Made by a program: the position numbers and the translations under genes
DNA from: Mycobacterium lentiflavum
GTDB taxonomy: Bacteria; Actinomycetota; Actinomycetes; Mycobacteriales; Mycobacteriaceae
Assembly (NCBI RefSeq): GCF_022374895.2
Contig: NZ_CP092423.2
Coordinates: forward strand, 1,860,001-1,924,000
DNA: 64,000 nt
Reading direction: 5' to 3'
Shown here: positions 1 through 8,503 of the stretch, one piece after another
Position numbering within the stretch: the stretch's first letter is position 1
How the letters are laid out: every line of letters starts with the position of its first letter
Notes under the pieces: generated by a model
Database searches by the model: none
Told to the model about the DNA's origin: nothing
Seen by the model: only the letters and a program-made list of their open reading frames with translations

Positions 1-165
1 ACCGGCCCAGACCACGACAAGGAGTTCACCGCCGTGGTCGTCGTGATGGAGACCGAATACGGGTCGGGTGTCGGCCGGTCGAAGAAGGAAGCCGAGCAGA
101 AGGCGGCCGCCGCGACCTGGAAAACGCTGGAAGCGTTGGACACCGCGGGGAAAACGCCCGTCTAG
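1..165 (+). CDS. rnc: Ribonuclease III, C-terminal fragment
   Basis: The reading frame is open from the first base of the window and ends at TAG 163-165, giving the last 54 residues. The visible part is the end of a double-stranded-RNA-binding domain: a [19 protein letters not shown] stretch in which the GxGxSKKxAEQxAA motif contacts dsRNA. RNase III cleaves double-stranded RNA in rRNA processing. The catalytic domain lies upstream, outside the window. The gene lies directly before fpg, as in other mycobacteria. The assignment rests on the dsRBD signature and this neighbourhood. Confidence 0.9.
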   Translation, partial: TGPDHDKEFTAVVVVMETEYGSGVGRSKKEAEQKAAAATWKTLEALDTAGKTPV

Positions 166-183
166 ATGCCCGAGCTGCACTAG
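166..183 (+). other. Five-codon micro-ORF echoing the fpg start
   Basis: ATG CCC GAG CTG CAC TAG directly follows the rnc stop and directly precedes the fpg ATG. It reads MPELH, against MPELP for the start of Fpg, and 14 of its 18 bases match the first 18 bases of fpg. It looks like a degenerate duplication of the fpg start. It could let ribosomes leaving rnc re-initiate on fpg, or it could be an accident. No function is proven. Confidence 0.45.
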
Positions 184-1032
184 ATGCCTGAACTGCCCGA
201 GGTCGAGGTGGTCCGCCGCGGCTTGCAGGCCCATGTAGTGGGCAAGACGATCACCGCGGTGCGGGTGCACCACCCCCGCGCGGTGCGCCGCCACGAGGCC
301 GGGCCCGCCGACTTGACGGCCCGGCTGCTCGACGCGCGGATCGAGGGCACCGACCGGCGCGGCAAGTACTTGTGGCTGCTGCTCGACGGTGATGTCGCGC
401 TGGTCGTTCACCTCGGCATGAGCGGGCAGATGCTGCTCGGCAGGGTGCCGCGGGCCGACCACGTCCGGATCTCCGCGCTGCTCGACGACGGCACCGTGCT
501 GAGCTTCGCCGACCAGCGGACCTTCGGTGGCTGGATGCTGGCCGAACTCATAGAAACCGACGGCAGCGTGGTGCCGCAGCCCGTCGCGCACCTGGCGCGG
601 GACCCGCTGGATCCCCGGTTCGACACCGATGCCGTCGTAAAAGTGTTGCGGGGCAAGCATTCCGAAATCAAACGCCAGCTGCTGGATCAGCAGGTGGTGT
701 CCGGCATCGGCAATATCTATGCCGATGAAGCGTTGTGGCGGGCCAAAGTTCATGGTGCCCGGGTGGCGGACACGCTGACCCGCCGCCAGCTGACGGCCGT
801 GCTGGAGGCCGCCGCGGAGGTGATGGGCGAGGCGCTCGCCAAGGGCGGGACCTCGTTCGATTCGCTGTATGTCAACGTCAACGGCGAATCGGGCTACTTC
901 GACCGGTCGCTGGATGCCTATGGACGTGAAGGCAAAAGCTGCCGGCGCTGCGGCGCGGTGATCCGCCGCGAAAAGTTCATGAACCGCTCTTCGTTCTACT
1001 GTCCGCGGTGTCAGCCCCGGCCACGCCGTTAG
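184..1032 (+). CDS. fpg: Formamidopyrimidine-DNA glycosylase (Fpg/MutM)
   Basis: A 282-residue base-excision repair enzyme that removes 8-oxoguanine and formamidopyrimidines and nicks the abasic site. The N-terminus is MPELPEVE, so after removal of Met the catalytic Pro and the adjacent Glu are in place, which fixes the ATG start at 184. A lysine in the RRGKYL motif lies near residue 61. The C-terminal zinc finger has four cysteines at about 253, 256, 273 and 276 with the usual CxxC...CxxC spacing. Length is normal for the family. It follows rnc in the same direction with only an 18-base micro-ORF between them, so co-transcription is likely. Confidence 0.96.
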   Translation: MPELPEVEVVRRGLQAHVVGKTITAVRVHHPRAVRRHEAGPADLTARLLDARIEGTDRRGKYLWLLLDGDVALVVHLGMSGQMLLGRVPRADHVRISALLDDGTVLSFADQRTFGGWMLAELIETDGSVVPQPVAHLARDPLDPRFDTDAVVKVLRGKHSEIKRQLLDQQVVSGIGNIYADEALWRAKVHGARVADTLTRRQLTAVLEAAAEVMGEALAKGGTSFDSLYVNVNGESGYFDRSLDAYGREGKSCRRCGAVIRREKFMNRSSFYCPRCQPRPRR

Positions 1033-1047
1033 GATTTCTCGCGCAAA

Positions 1048-1084
1048 GCTGAGGCTATCCTCAGCATCGTGAGGTTATCCTTAC
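1048..1084 (+). promoter_or_regulatory. Paired DtxR/IdeR-like palindromes before feoA
   Basis: A perfect palindrome with arms GCTGAGG/CCTCAGC around CTAT lies at 1048-1065. A second, with one mismatch (GTGAGG-TTAT-CCTTAC), lies at 1069-1084. Their centres are 20 bp apart, two helical turns. Both share the AGGyTAnCCT core of mycobacterial IdeR/DtxR boxes, and each contains TATCCT, a possible -10 hexamer, so a bound repressor would block transcription. The position just before an iron-transport operon supports metal control. Which regulator binds (IdeR, MntR or other) is inference. Confidence 0.5.
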
Positions 1085-1102
1085 CGGAATGATGAACCTC
1101 CG

Positions 1103-1402
1103 GTGTTGGGGCGGGCAATGCGCGATTCGGCGCTAGATGCGGACCGTATTGCGGGTTCGCCGACCGTGCTGGCGCAGCTGTCGCCGGGCGAGCGGGCCAC
1201 GATCCTGGGCGTGACGCCGGCGGCCTCCGGCGTGGTGGCGGGCCGCCTGCGCCAGCTGGGATTTCGGCCCTCCTCCGACGTGCAGGTGATCCGCCGGGCA
1301 CCGCTGGGCGACCCGACCATCTACCGGGTTCAGGACACCGAACTATGCCTGCGCCGGCGCGAGGCGCAGTTGATCGAGGTCACCCCCGGGACCGACGCAT
1401 GA
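1103..1402 (+). CDS. feoA: Ferrous iron transport protein A (FeoA)
   Basis: A small cytosolic SH3-like protein of 99 residues from GTG 1103, or 94 from ATG 1118. It has the FeoA pattern: a hydrophobic start with LSPGERATILGV, a turn region ending in GRLRQLGFRPSSDVQVIRRAPLGDP, then strands ending in LCLRRREAQLIEV. FeoA supports the FeoB iron channel. It is the first gene of feoA-feoB-nfu and overlaps feoB by four bases (ATGA). The paired palindromes upstream suggest metal repression. In M. tuberculosis as I remember it, nothing lies between fpg and the OsmC gene, so this operon is accessory. The choice between GTG and ATG is open. Confidence 0.88.
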   Translation: MLGRAMRDSALDADRIAGSPTVLAQLSPGERATILGVTPAASGVVAGRLRQLGFRPSSDVQVIRRAPLGDPTIYRVQDTELCLRRREAQLIEVTPGTDA

Positions 1403-3312
1403 CGTCGTGCCACGAAGAAGGCGGTTCCGGGGTCGCCGTCGCGGGCAAGGCACGGATCGCCCTGGTGGGAAGCCCCAACGCGGGCAAGACTTCGGTGTTC
1501 AATCACCTGACCGGATTGCGGGCCAAGACCGGCAACTACCCGGGCGTCACCGTCGGGCGCAGCGTCGGCATCACCAAGGTCGACGGCGTCGAGGTTGCCA
1601 TCGAGGACCTGCCCGGTACCTACAGCCTCGACCCGATCAGCCCGGACGAGCAGGTGGTTTCCGACTTGTTGGGCGGACAGGTGTACGGCGACGGCCCGCC
1701 CGACGCGATCGTCATCGTCGCCGACGCCACCACGCTGCACCGCTCGGTGATTCTGCTGGCTCAGGTGCTGCGGCTTGACCTGCCGTGCCTGGTGGCGCTG
1801 ACCATGACCGACGAGCTGACCGCGCGCGGCGGCGGCATCTCCGTCGACGCGCTGGCGACGGCGCTGGGTGTCCCGGTGGTCGCGGTGGTGGCCAACCGTG
1901 GAGTGGGCATCGATACCCTGCGGGCCCAACTGGCGTGCTTCGACCGCTGGCTTCGGCCCCCGCTCCTGCCGCCGGGCGATGACGATGCCATCGACGGCTG
2001 GGGCAAGTCGGTGCTGGATGCGGCGTATTACCATGCGCCACAGCCGGATCGGCGGACACGCCGAATCGACGCCGTGGTGCTGCACCCGCTGTGGGGGACG
2101 GTGATCTTCTTCGCGGTGATGTTCTGCTTCTTCCAGGTCGTCTTCACCGTCGCCGCGCCCCTGCAGGATCAGGTGGGCGACTGGCTCAACTCATTGGGCA
2201 CATTGGTCAGCAACCACGTCGGCAACTACGTCGTGCGTGGGCTGCTCGGCCAGGGGCTGATCGGCGGCGTCGGAACGGTGCTGCAGTTTATCCCGCAGAT
2301 CGTGTTGTTGTTCCTGCTGATCGCGCTGCTGGAGAATGTCGGGTACATGGCGCGCGCCGCGTTCCTGATGGACAGGGTGATGGCCTCCACAGGGTTGGAA
2401 GGCCGCGCCTTCGTCGCGATGCTCTCGTCGTTCGCCTGCGCCATCCCGGGGATCATGGCCACCCGGACGCTGCCGTCGTCGAAAGACCGGATCGCCACCA
2501 TCATCACGGCGCCGTTGATGACCTGCTCGGCGCGTCTTCCGGTGTTCACTCTGTTGGTCGGCATACTGGTTTCCCCGAAGACGCACTGGGGCGGGTTGAG
2601 CGCGCAGGGCGTCGCGATGTTCGCGCTCTATGTTTGTGGCGGCACCTCCGCGTTGATCGCCGCCGCGGTGTTCAAATCGACGATCCTGCGCAGCGATCTG
2701 CTCCCGTTCACGATGGAGCTTCCGCCGTACCGCTTCCCGTCGCCCAAGAACGTGCTGATCACGATGTGGGATTCGGCGAAGATGTTCTTGCGCAAGGCCG
2801 GAACCATCATCCTGGGCACGTCGGTGGTGCTGTGGGTGCTGCTCAATCTGCCGGCGCGCGAGGCCGAGACCGCCAAGATGTCGCCGACCGACGCGACCGC
2901 CTACGTGATGGATCACAGCCTGGCCGCCGACCTCGGCAAGGCGGTCGGGCCGGTGTTCAAGCCGCTCGGATTCGATTGGCACGTCAACATCGCCCTGCTC
3001 GGTTCGATGTCGGCGCGCGAAGTTTTCGTGTCCACCCTGGGCCAGGTCGCGGCGGCCGAGAGCCCCGACGATCCGCACGAAGCGCTGGTCTCCTTGACCG
3101 ACGACGAAGGCCACAAGGTGTTCACCGCGCCGACGGTCATCGCGCTGATGGCGTACTTCATCTATGCGCTGCAATGTATGTCGACCGTTGCGGTGATGCG
3201 CCGCGAGACCAACTCGTGGCGATGGCCCGCGATCGCGTGGTCCTACATGTTCGTTCTGGCCTGGCTGATGGCGTTCGCCGCCCGGTCGGCCGCGATAGCG
3301 CTGGGCGCATGA
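1399..3312 (+). CDS. feoB: Ferrous iron transporter FeoB, short form
   Basis: A 637-residue inner-membrane Fe(II) transporter with a cytosolic G domain followed by a polytopic membrane part. The G1 loop GSPNAGKT is at residues 24-31, G2 lies around NYPGVTVG, and the G3 motif DLPG precedes TYSL. The usual G4 motif NxxD reads TMTD, so the Asn that reads guanine is missing. Membrane segments begin near residue 230 and include the conserved GE-x-GYMARAAF-like and CAIPGIMATR motifs. It is shorter than the roughly 770-residue E. coli protein. The start ATG 1399 overlaps the feoA stop, and its own stop overlaps the next start. Confidence 0.95.
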   Translation: MTSCHEEGGSGVAVAGKARIALVGSPNAGKTSVFNHLTGLRAKTGNYPGVTVGRSVGITKVDGVEVAIEDLPGTYSLDPISPDEQVVSDLLGGQVYGDGPPDAIVIVADATTLHRSVILLAQVLRLDLPCLVALTMTDELTARGGGISVDALATALGVPVVAVVANRGVGIDTLRAQLACFDRWLRPPLLPPGDDDAIDGWGKSVLDAAYYHAPQPDRRTRRIDAVVLHPLWGTVIFFAVMFCFFQVVFTVAAPLQDQVGDWLNSLGTLVSNHVGNYVVRGLLGQGLIGGVGTVLQFIPQIVLLFLLIALLENVGYMARAAFLMDRVMASTGLEGRAFVAMLSSFACAIPGIMATRTLPSSKDRIATIITAPLMTCSARLPVFTLLVGILVSPKTHWGGLSAQGVAMFALYVCGGTSALIAAAVFKSTILRSDLLPFTMELPPYRFPSPKNVLITMWDSAKMFLRKAGTIILGTSVVLWVLLNLPAREAETAKMSPTDATAYVMDHSLAADLGKAVGPVFKPLGFDWHVNIALLGSMSAREVFVSTLGQVAAAESPDDPHEALVSLTDDEGHKVFTAPTVIALMAYFIYALQCMSTVAVMRRETNSWRWPAIAWSYMFVLAWLMAFAARSAAIALGA

Positions 3313-3878
3313 TTCCGCTGCACGCCACTGCCACCGACGATCCGCGCCAGCTGCGCTGGGTGGTCGCGGCCGAGCAACTCCCCGCCCGCGGCACGGTCCG
3401 CGTCGCCCCGGGCCGGCTGGGCGCCCTGCTGCACGCCCGCGTGATCGACGAAATCGTGGTGAGCGGCGTCGGCATCCTGATCACGCTCGGGGCCGCCGGC
3501 AACTGGCGTGAACTGGGCGACGACATTCGCGAGGCGCTCAGCGGCGCGCTGCAGGATCCGGCGGGCTGGACGGTGGACGAAACACCCGTTACCGCAGGCG
3601 CTTTAACAGCCGCTGTGACGGAACTGCTGGCCGGGGCGGTGGGTGCGCTGGCCGCCTCGCACGGCGGATCGATCGAGCTGGTCTCGGTGGTCGACCACCA
3701 CGTGACGGTGCGGATGGCCGGCGCCTGTGACGGATGCCCGGGCGCATCGGCCACGCTGCGCGACGCGCTCGAGCGCGAACTGCGCCGACGCGTCGACGAT
3801 CAGGTGGTTGTCTCGTCCGAAAACGATTCGGCTTCAATGTCTTTCGGCAAGAAGCTGCTGTCGTTGATAGTCCGCTGA
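3309..3878 (+). CDS. Nfu-type iron-sulfur cluster carrier
   Basis: A 189-residue cytosolic protein with two parts. The first 85 residues resemble the Nfu N-terminal domain (HATATDDPRQLRW, then a VSGVGILITLG strand and a WRELGDDIREAL helix). The C-terminal NifU/Nfu domain carries the CDGCPGAS motif whose CxxC pair bridges a [4Fe-4S] cluster between two subunits. ATG 3309 overlaps the feoB stop (ATGA), so it is translationally coupled as the third gene of the feo operon. No FeoC is present. Placing an Fe-S carrier directly after the iron channel suggests that incoming iron is linked to cluster delivery, but that link is inference. Confidence 0.85.
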   Translation: MIPLHATATDDPRQLRWVVAAEQLPARGTVRVAPGRLGALLHARVIDEIVVSGVGILITLGAAGNWRELGDDIREALSGALQDPAGWTVDETPVTAGALTAAVTELLAGAVGALAASHGGSIELVSVVDHHVTVRMAGACDGCPGASATLRDALERELRRRVDDQVVVSSENDSASMSFGKKLLSLIVR

Positions 3879-3912
3879 GTGGGTATTCGCCCGTCCCCGG
3901 TAGAAATGAGCC

Positions 3913-4338
3913 ATGACGGAACTGTGGGTCGAACGCACCGGGACACGCCGCTACACGGGCCATAGCTCGCGGGGTGCCCAGGTTCTCGTCGGCTCCGAGG
4001 ACGTCGACGGCGTGTTCACCCCCGGCGAGCTGCTCAAGATCGCGCTCGCCGCATGCAGCGGGATGTCCAGCGACCAGCCGCTGGCCCGCCGGCTCGGCGA
4101 CGACTACCACGCGGTGATCCGGGTGTCCGGCGACGCCGACCGCGAGGAAGAGGTCTATCCGCTGCTCTCCGAAACCCTGGAACTGGACCTGTCGGGACTG
4201 TCCGCGGACGACAGGGAGCGCCTGCTGGTGGTGGTGAACCGCGCGATCGACCTGGTCTGCACCGTCGGGCGCACCCTCAAGGCGGGCACCACCGTCAGGT
4301 TCGAGATCGCTTCTGAGACTGGCAATGCCGGGTCCTGA
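3913..4338 (+). CDS. OsmC-family protein
   Basis: A 141-residue cytosolic protein of the OsmC/Ohr fold, the counterpart of Rv2923c. The first redox cysteine sits at the start of the central helix in AACSGMSS, and the second in LVCTVGRTLKAG near the C-terminus. Family members reduce organic or fatty-acid hydroperoxides with this cysteine pair. It starts 34 bases after nfu and overlaps the acylphosphatase gene by 14 bases, so it belongs to the same transcription direction. The exact substrate cannot be read from sequence. Confidence 0.85.
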   Translation: MTELWVERTGTRRYTGHSSRGAQVLVGSEDVDGVFTPGELLKIALAACSGMSSDQPLARRLGDDYHAVIRVSGDADREEEVYPLLSETLELDLSGLSADDRERLLVVVNRAIDLVCTVGRTLKAGTTVRFEIASETGNAGS

Positions 4339-4618
4339 CGTCCGGCTCACCGCCTGGGTGCACGGCATGGTCCAGGGGGTGGGTTTTCGCTGGTGGACTC
4401 GCTGCCGGGCGCTCGAGCTGGGCCTGACCGGCTACGCCGCCAACCAGCCCGACGGCCGCGTCCTGGTCGTCGCCCAGGGGCCGCGGGAGGCGGCCGAGAA
4501 ACTGCTGGACCTGCTTAACGGCGGTCATTGCTGGCCGCCGCGGCCCGGTCGCGTCGACAAGGTCGTCGCCGACTGGTCGCAGCCGCAGGAGCAATTCGAC
4601 GGATTCGTCGAGCGGTAA
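4325..4618 (+). CDS. acyP: Acylphosphatase
   Basis: A 97-residue enzyme that hydrolyses acyl phosphates. It has the family signature VQGVGFRWWTR, in which the Arg binds phosphate, and the catalytic Asn in the GYAANQPDGRV motif. This is the normal length for acylphosphatase, and it aligns closely with what I remember of Rv2922A. It starts inside the end of the OsmC gene. It lies just upstream of smc, as in other mycobacteria. Confidence 0.93.
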   Translation: MPGPDVRLTAWVHGMVQGVGFRWWTRCRALELGLTGYAANQPDGRVLVVAQGPREAAEKLLDLLNGGHCWPPRPGRVDKVVADWSQPQEQFDGFVER

Positions 4619-4635
4619 GGGCGACCACACCACCG

Positions 4636-4687
4636 AGCGTCACACTGGCGTGGCACCGGACCGCGACGGTCACGCTAGCGTGACGCT
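4636..4687. repeat. Cluster of GCGTCAC/GTGACGC palindromes
   Basis: This non-coding stretch between acyP and smc holds a perfect 16-bp palindrome, GTCACGCTAGCGTGAC, at 4669-4684. AGCGTCAC at 4636-4643 is complementary to GTGACGCT at 4680-4687, and an imperfect GCGTCACACTGGCGTGGC copy lies at 4637-4654. No gene is present. It may be a short dispersed mycobacterial repeat or a protein-binding site; the sequence alone does not decide. Confidence 0.55.
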
Positions 4688-4816
4688 GGCGGCTAGACGG
4701 CCTCGCTTTCAGTGACTGAAGTGGCCACTGTGGCCAGTGCGTCAGAGTGTGAACAACGGGTGTATTTCAAGCGAGCCGACACCCCTCGGTGACGCCGAGT
4801 CGGGCGATTTGAGCGG

Positions 4817-4822
4817 TAGTCT
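4817..4822 (+). promoter_or_regulatory. Likely -10 hexamer of a leaderless smc transcript
   Basis: TAGTCT fits the mycobacterial TANNNT -10 element and ends eight bases before the GTG start of smc. A transcript would therefore start at or next to the start codon. No Shine-Dalgarno sequence is seen before this GTG, which agrees with leaderless translation. No clear -35 is visible. Confidence 0.45.
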
Positions 4823-4830
4823 GGCTCGCC

Positions 4831-7800
4831 GTGTACCTCAAGAGTCTGACGCTGAAGGGCTTCAAGTCCTTCGCTTCGCCGACGACTCTGCGCTTCGAGC
4901 CGGGCATCACCGCCGTCGTCGGGCCCAACGGTTCCGGCAAATCCAACGTGGTCGACGCCCTGGCGTGGGTGATGGGGGAGCAGGGCGCCAAGACGCTGCG
5001 CGGCGGAAAAATGGAAGACGTCATCTTCGCCGGCACCTCGTCGCGAGCCCCGCTGGGCCGTGCCGAAGTCACCGTCACGATCGACAACGCCGACAACGCG
5101 CTGCCGATCGAGTATTCCGAGGTGTCGATCACCCGGCGGATGTTCCGCGACGGCGCCAGCGAATACGAAATCAACGGCACCAGTTGCCGTTTGATGGATG
5201 TTCAGGAGCTGCTGAGCGACTCCGGCATCGGCCGCGAGATGCACGTGATCGTGGGCCAGGGCAAGCTCGACGAGATCCTGCAGTCGCGGCCCGAGGACCG
5301 CCGCGCGTTCATCGAAGAAGCCGCGGGTGTGCTCAAGCACCGCAAGCGCAAGGAAAAGGCCCTGCGCAAGCTCGACGCGATGCAGGCCAACCTGGCGCGG
5401 CTCACCGACCTGACCACCGAGCTGCGGCGTCAACTCAAACCGCTGGGCCGCCAGGCCGAGGTGGCCCGTCGCGCGGCGACCATCCAGGCCGACCTGCGCG
5501 ACGCGCGGCTGCGGCTGGCCGCCGACGACCTGGTCAACCGGCAGGTGCAGCGCGACGCGATCTTGGAGGCCGAGGCCACCATGCGCCGCGAGCACGACGA
5601 GGCCGCCGGCCGCCTGGCCCTGGCTTCTGAGGAGCTGACCGCGCACGAAACCGCGCTGGCAGAGCTGTCGGTGCGCGCCGAGTCGGTCCAGCACACCTGG
5701 TTCGCGCTGTCCGCGTTGGCCGAGCGGGTGAGCGCCACGGTGCGCATCGCCAGCGAGCGCGCCCAGCACCTGGATCTCGAGCCCGTGGCGACCAGCGACA
5801 CCGACCCGGACGCGCTGGACGCCGAGGCCGAGCAGGTCGCGGCCGCCGAGCGCGAGCTGCTGGCCGAGCTGGACGCCGCCCGGACCCGGCTGGAGGCGGC
5901 CCGCGCCGAGTTGTCCGAGCGGGAACGCGAAGCCGCCGAGGCCGACCGGGCACATTTGGCCGCCGTGCGGGCCGAGGCCGACCGCCGCGAGGGCCTGGCC
6001 CGGCTGGCCGGTCAGGTCGAGACGATGCGGGCCCGGGTCGAATCGATCGACGACAGCGTCGCGCGGCTGTCCGAGCGCATCGAACACGGCGCCGCCCGCG
6101 CGCAGCAGGCCCGTGCGGAGTTCGAAACCGTGCAGAGCCGCGTCGGCGAACTCGACCAGGGCGAGGTCGGCCTGGACGAACACCACGAGCGGACGGTGGC
6201 CGCGCTGCGGCTGGCCGACGAGCGCGTCGCCGAGCTGCAGGCCAGCGAGCGCGAAGCCGAGCGCCGGGTGGCGTCGCTACAGGCCCGCATCGATGCGCTC
6301 TCGGTCGGCCTCGAGCGCAAGGACGGCGCAGCGTGGCTCACCCAAAACCACAGTGGCGCAGGACTTTTCGGACCCGTCGCGAAGCTGGTCAAGGTCCGTT
6401 CCGGGTATGAAACGGCCCTGGCCGCGGTGCTCGGGTCCGCGGCGGACGCGCTGGCCGCCGAAAACTTCGGCGCCGCCCGTTCGGCGGTCGCCGCGCTGAA
6501 GCAGGCCGACGGCGGCCGCGCGGCCCTGGTCCTGGGCGACTGGCCGAGCCCAGAAAGCGATCCCGAACCGCCGCCGCTGCCCGACGGTGCCCGGTGGGCG
6601 CTCGACCTGGTCGACACCCCGCAGCGGCTGCGCGGAGCGATGATCGCCATGCTGTCCGGCGTTGCGGTGGTCAACGACCTGGGCGCGGCCCTGGATCTGG
6701 TCGCGGGCCGTCCGCAGCTGCGCGCGGTCACGCTCGACGGCGACCTGGTCGGCCGTGGCTGGGTGAGCGGCGGTTCGGACCGCAAGCCGTCCACCCTGGA
6801 GCTCACCTCGGAGATCGACAAGGCCAGCAGCGAGCTGGTCGTCGCGGAGTCGCAGGTGGCGCAGCTGTCGGCCGCCCTCTCCGGCGCCTTGACCGAGCAG
6901 CGCGGGCGGCAGGACTCCGCCGAGCAGGCGCTGGCCGCGCTCAACGAGTCCGACACCGAGATCTCGGCGATGTACGAGCAGCTGGGCCGCCTCGGGCAGG
7001 ACGCCCGCACCGCCGAGGAAGAGTGGAACCGGCTGCTGCGCCAGCGCGAGGAGCTGGAGGCCGGACGCGCCCAGACCGTCGAAGAGGTCACCGAGCTCGA
7101 AACCCGGCTGCGCAACGCCCAGGCCAGCCAGCTTGCTCCCGCGGAAGACTCCGTCGATCGTCAGCGGATCGCCGCCGCGGCCGACGCCGCCCGCGGGATC
7201 GAGGTGGAGGCCCGGCTCACGGTGCGCACCGCCGAGGAACGGGCCAACGCCGTGCGCGGCCGGGCCGATTCGTTGCGCCGCGCGGCCGCCGCGGAGCGCG
7301 AGGCGCGGGTGCGCGCCCAGCAGGCACACGCGGCGCGATTGCGGGCGGCCGCGGTGGCCGCGGCGGTGGCTGACGCCGGCCGCCTGCTCGCGCAGCGGCT
7401 GAACCGGGTGGTGGCCGCCGCATCGCAGATCCGCGACGCGATGGTCGCCGAACGCGAGGCGCGGTCGACGGCGATGGCGGCGGTGCGCAACGAGGTGCAC
7501 ATGCTGGGCACCCGGGTGGCCACGCTGACCGACTCGCTGCACCGCGACGAGGTGGCCAACGCCCAGGCGGCGCTGCGCATCGAGCAGCTCGAACAAATGG
7601 TGCTCGAGCAGTTCGGCATGAGCCCGGCGGATTTGATCGCCGAGTACGGGCCGGAAATCGCGCTGCCGCCCTCCGAGCTGGAGATGGCCGAGTTCGAGCT
7701 GGCCCGCGAGCGCGGCGAGCAGGTCACCGCGCCCGCGCCGATACCGTACGACCGGCCCACCCAGGAGCGCCGCGCCAAACGCGCCGAGCGGGAACTGGCC

Positions 7801-8433
7801 GAATTGGGCCGGGTCAACCCGCTGGCGCTGGAAGAGTTCGCTGCGCTCGAGGAGCGCTACAACTTCCTGTCCACCCAGCTCGAGGACGTCAAGGCGGCCC
7901 GCAAGGACCTGCTCGACGTGGTCGCCGACGTCGACGCCCGCATCCTGCAGGTGTTCAGCGAGGCGTTCGTCGACGTCGAGCGCGAGTTCCAGGAAGTCTT
8001 CACCGTGCTGTTCCCCGGCGGCGAGGGCCGGCTGCGGCTGACCAACCCGGACGACATGCTCACCACCGGCATCGAGGTGGAAGCGCGTCCGCCCGGCAAG
8101 AAGATCACCCGGCTGTCTTTGCTGTCCGGTGGCGAGAAGGCGCTGACCGCCGTCGCGATGCTGGTGGCGATCTTTCGCGCCCGTCCGTCGCCGTTTTACA
8201 TCATGGACGAGGTCGAGGCCGCGCTCGACGACACCAACCTGCGCCGCCTGATCTCGCTGTTCGAGCTGCTGCGGGCACGCTCGCAGCTGCTGATCATCAC
8301 CCACCAGAAGCCGACCATGGAGGTCGCCGATGCGCTGTACGGCGTCACCATGCAGGGCGACGGCATCACCGCGGTGATCTCGCAGCGCATGCGTGGACAA
8401 GAGGTCCAGCAGCTCGCCACTGCTTCTTCTTAA
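4831..8433 (+). CDS. smc: Chromosome partition protein SMC
   Basis: A 1200-residue ATPase that forms the V-shaped dimer of condensin and organises the chromosome. The Walker A motif GPNGSGKS is at residues 31-38. Two long charged coiled coils (about 170-500 and 670-1010) flank a hinge at about 510-660. The C-terminal head has the signature [11 protein letters not shown] and the Walker [17 protein letters not shown] 4831 gives [14 protein letters not shown], the classic SMC start. Length is close to the mycobacterial norm. ScpA and ScpB are not in the window. The gene is rich in GAG/GCG codons, so the opposite strand has long spurious reading frames. Confidence 0.97.
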   Translation: MYLKSLTLKGFKSFASPTTLRFEPGITAVVGPNGSGKSNVVDALAWVMGEQGAKTLRGGKMEDVIFAGTSSRAPLGRAEVTVTIDNADNALPIEYSEVSITRRMFRDGASEYEINGTSCRLMDVQELLSDSGIGREMHVIVGQGKLDEILQSRPEDRRAFIEEAAGVLKHRKRKEKALRKLDAMQANLARLTDLTTELRRQLKPLGRQAEVARRAATIQADLRDARLRLAADDLVNRQVQRDAILEAEATMRREHDEAAGRLALASEELTAHETALAELSVRAESVQHTWFALSALAERVSATVRIASERAQHLDLEPVATSDTDPDALDAEAEQVAAAERELLAELDAARTRLEAARAELSEREREAAEADRAHLAAVRAEADRREGLARLAGQVETMRARVESIDDSVARLSERIEHGAARAQQARAEFETVQSRVGELDQGEVGLDEHHERTVAALRLADERVAELQASEREAERRVASLQARIDALSVGLERKDGAAWLTQNHSGAGLFGPVAKLVKVRSGYETALAAVLGSAADALAAENFGAARSAVAALKQADGGRAALVLGDWPSPESDPEPPPLPDGARWALDLVDTPQRLRGAMIAMLSGVAVVNDLGAALDLVAGRPQLRAVTLDGDLVGRGWVSGGSDRKPSTLELTSEIDKASSELVVAESQVAQLSAALSGALTEQRGRQDSAEQALAALNESDTEISAMYEQLGRLGQDARTAEEEWNRLLRQREELEAGRAQTVEEVTELETRLRNAQASQLAPAEDSVDRQRIAAAADAARGIEVEARLTVRTAEERANAVRGRADSLRRAAAAEREARVRAQQAHAARLRAAAVAAAVADAGRLLAQRLNRVVAAASQIRDAMVAEREARSTAMAAVRNEVHMLGTRVATLTDSLHRDEVANAQAALRIEQLEQMVLEQFGMSPADLIAEYGPEIALPPSELEMAEFELARERGEQVTAPAPIPYDRPTQERRAKRAERELAELGRVNPLALEEFAALEERYNFLSTQLEDVKAARKDLLDVVADVDARILQVFSEAFVDVEREFQEVFTVLFPGGEGRLRLTNPDDMLTTGIEVEARPPGKKITRLSLLSGGEKALTAVAMLVAIFRARPSPFYIMDEVEAALDDTNLRRLISLFELLRARSQLLIITHQKPTMEVADALYGVTMQGDGITAVISQRMRGQEVQQLATASS

Positions 8434-8503
8434 GCGCCGTCGGCTGAGCAGGCCGGCGGCTGCCGCCGTCAGCTGCGCGGTGGGCCCCTGAAACAATGTC
8501 AGC

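Noticed and set aside
2091..3308. Plus-strand frame upstream of and continuous with nfu
   Set aside because: It is out of frame within feoB. Only the part from ATG 3309 has Nfu sequence.
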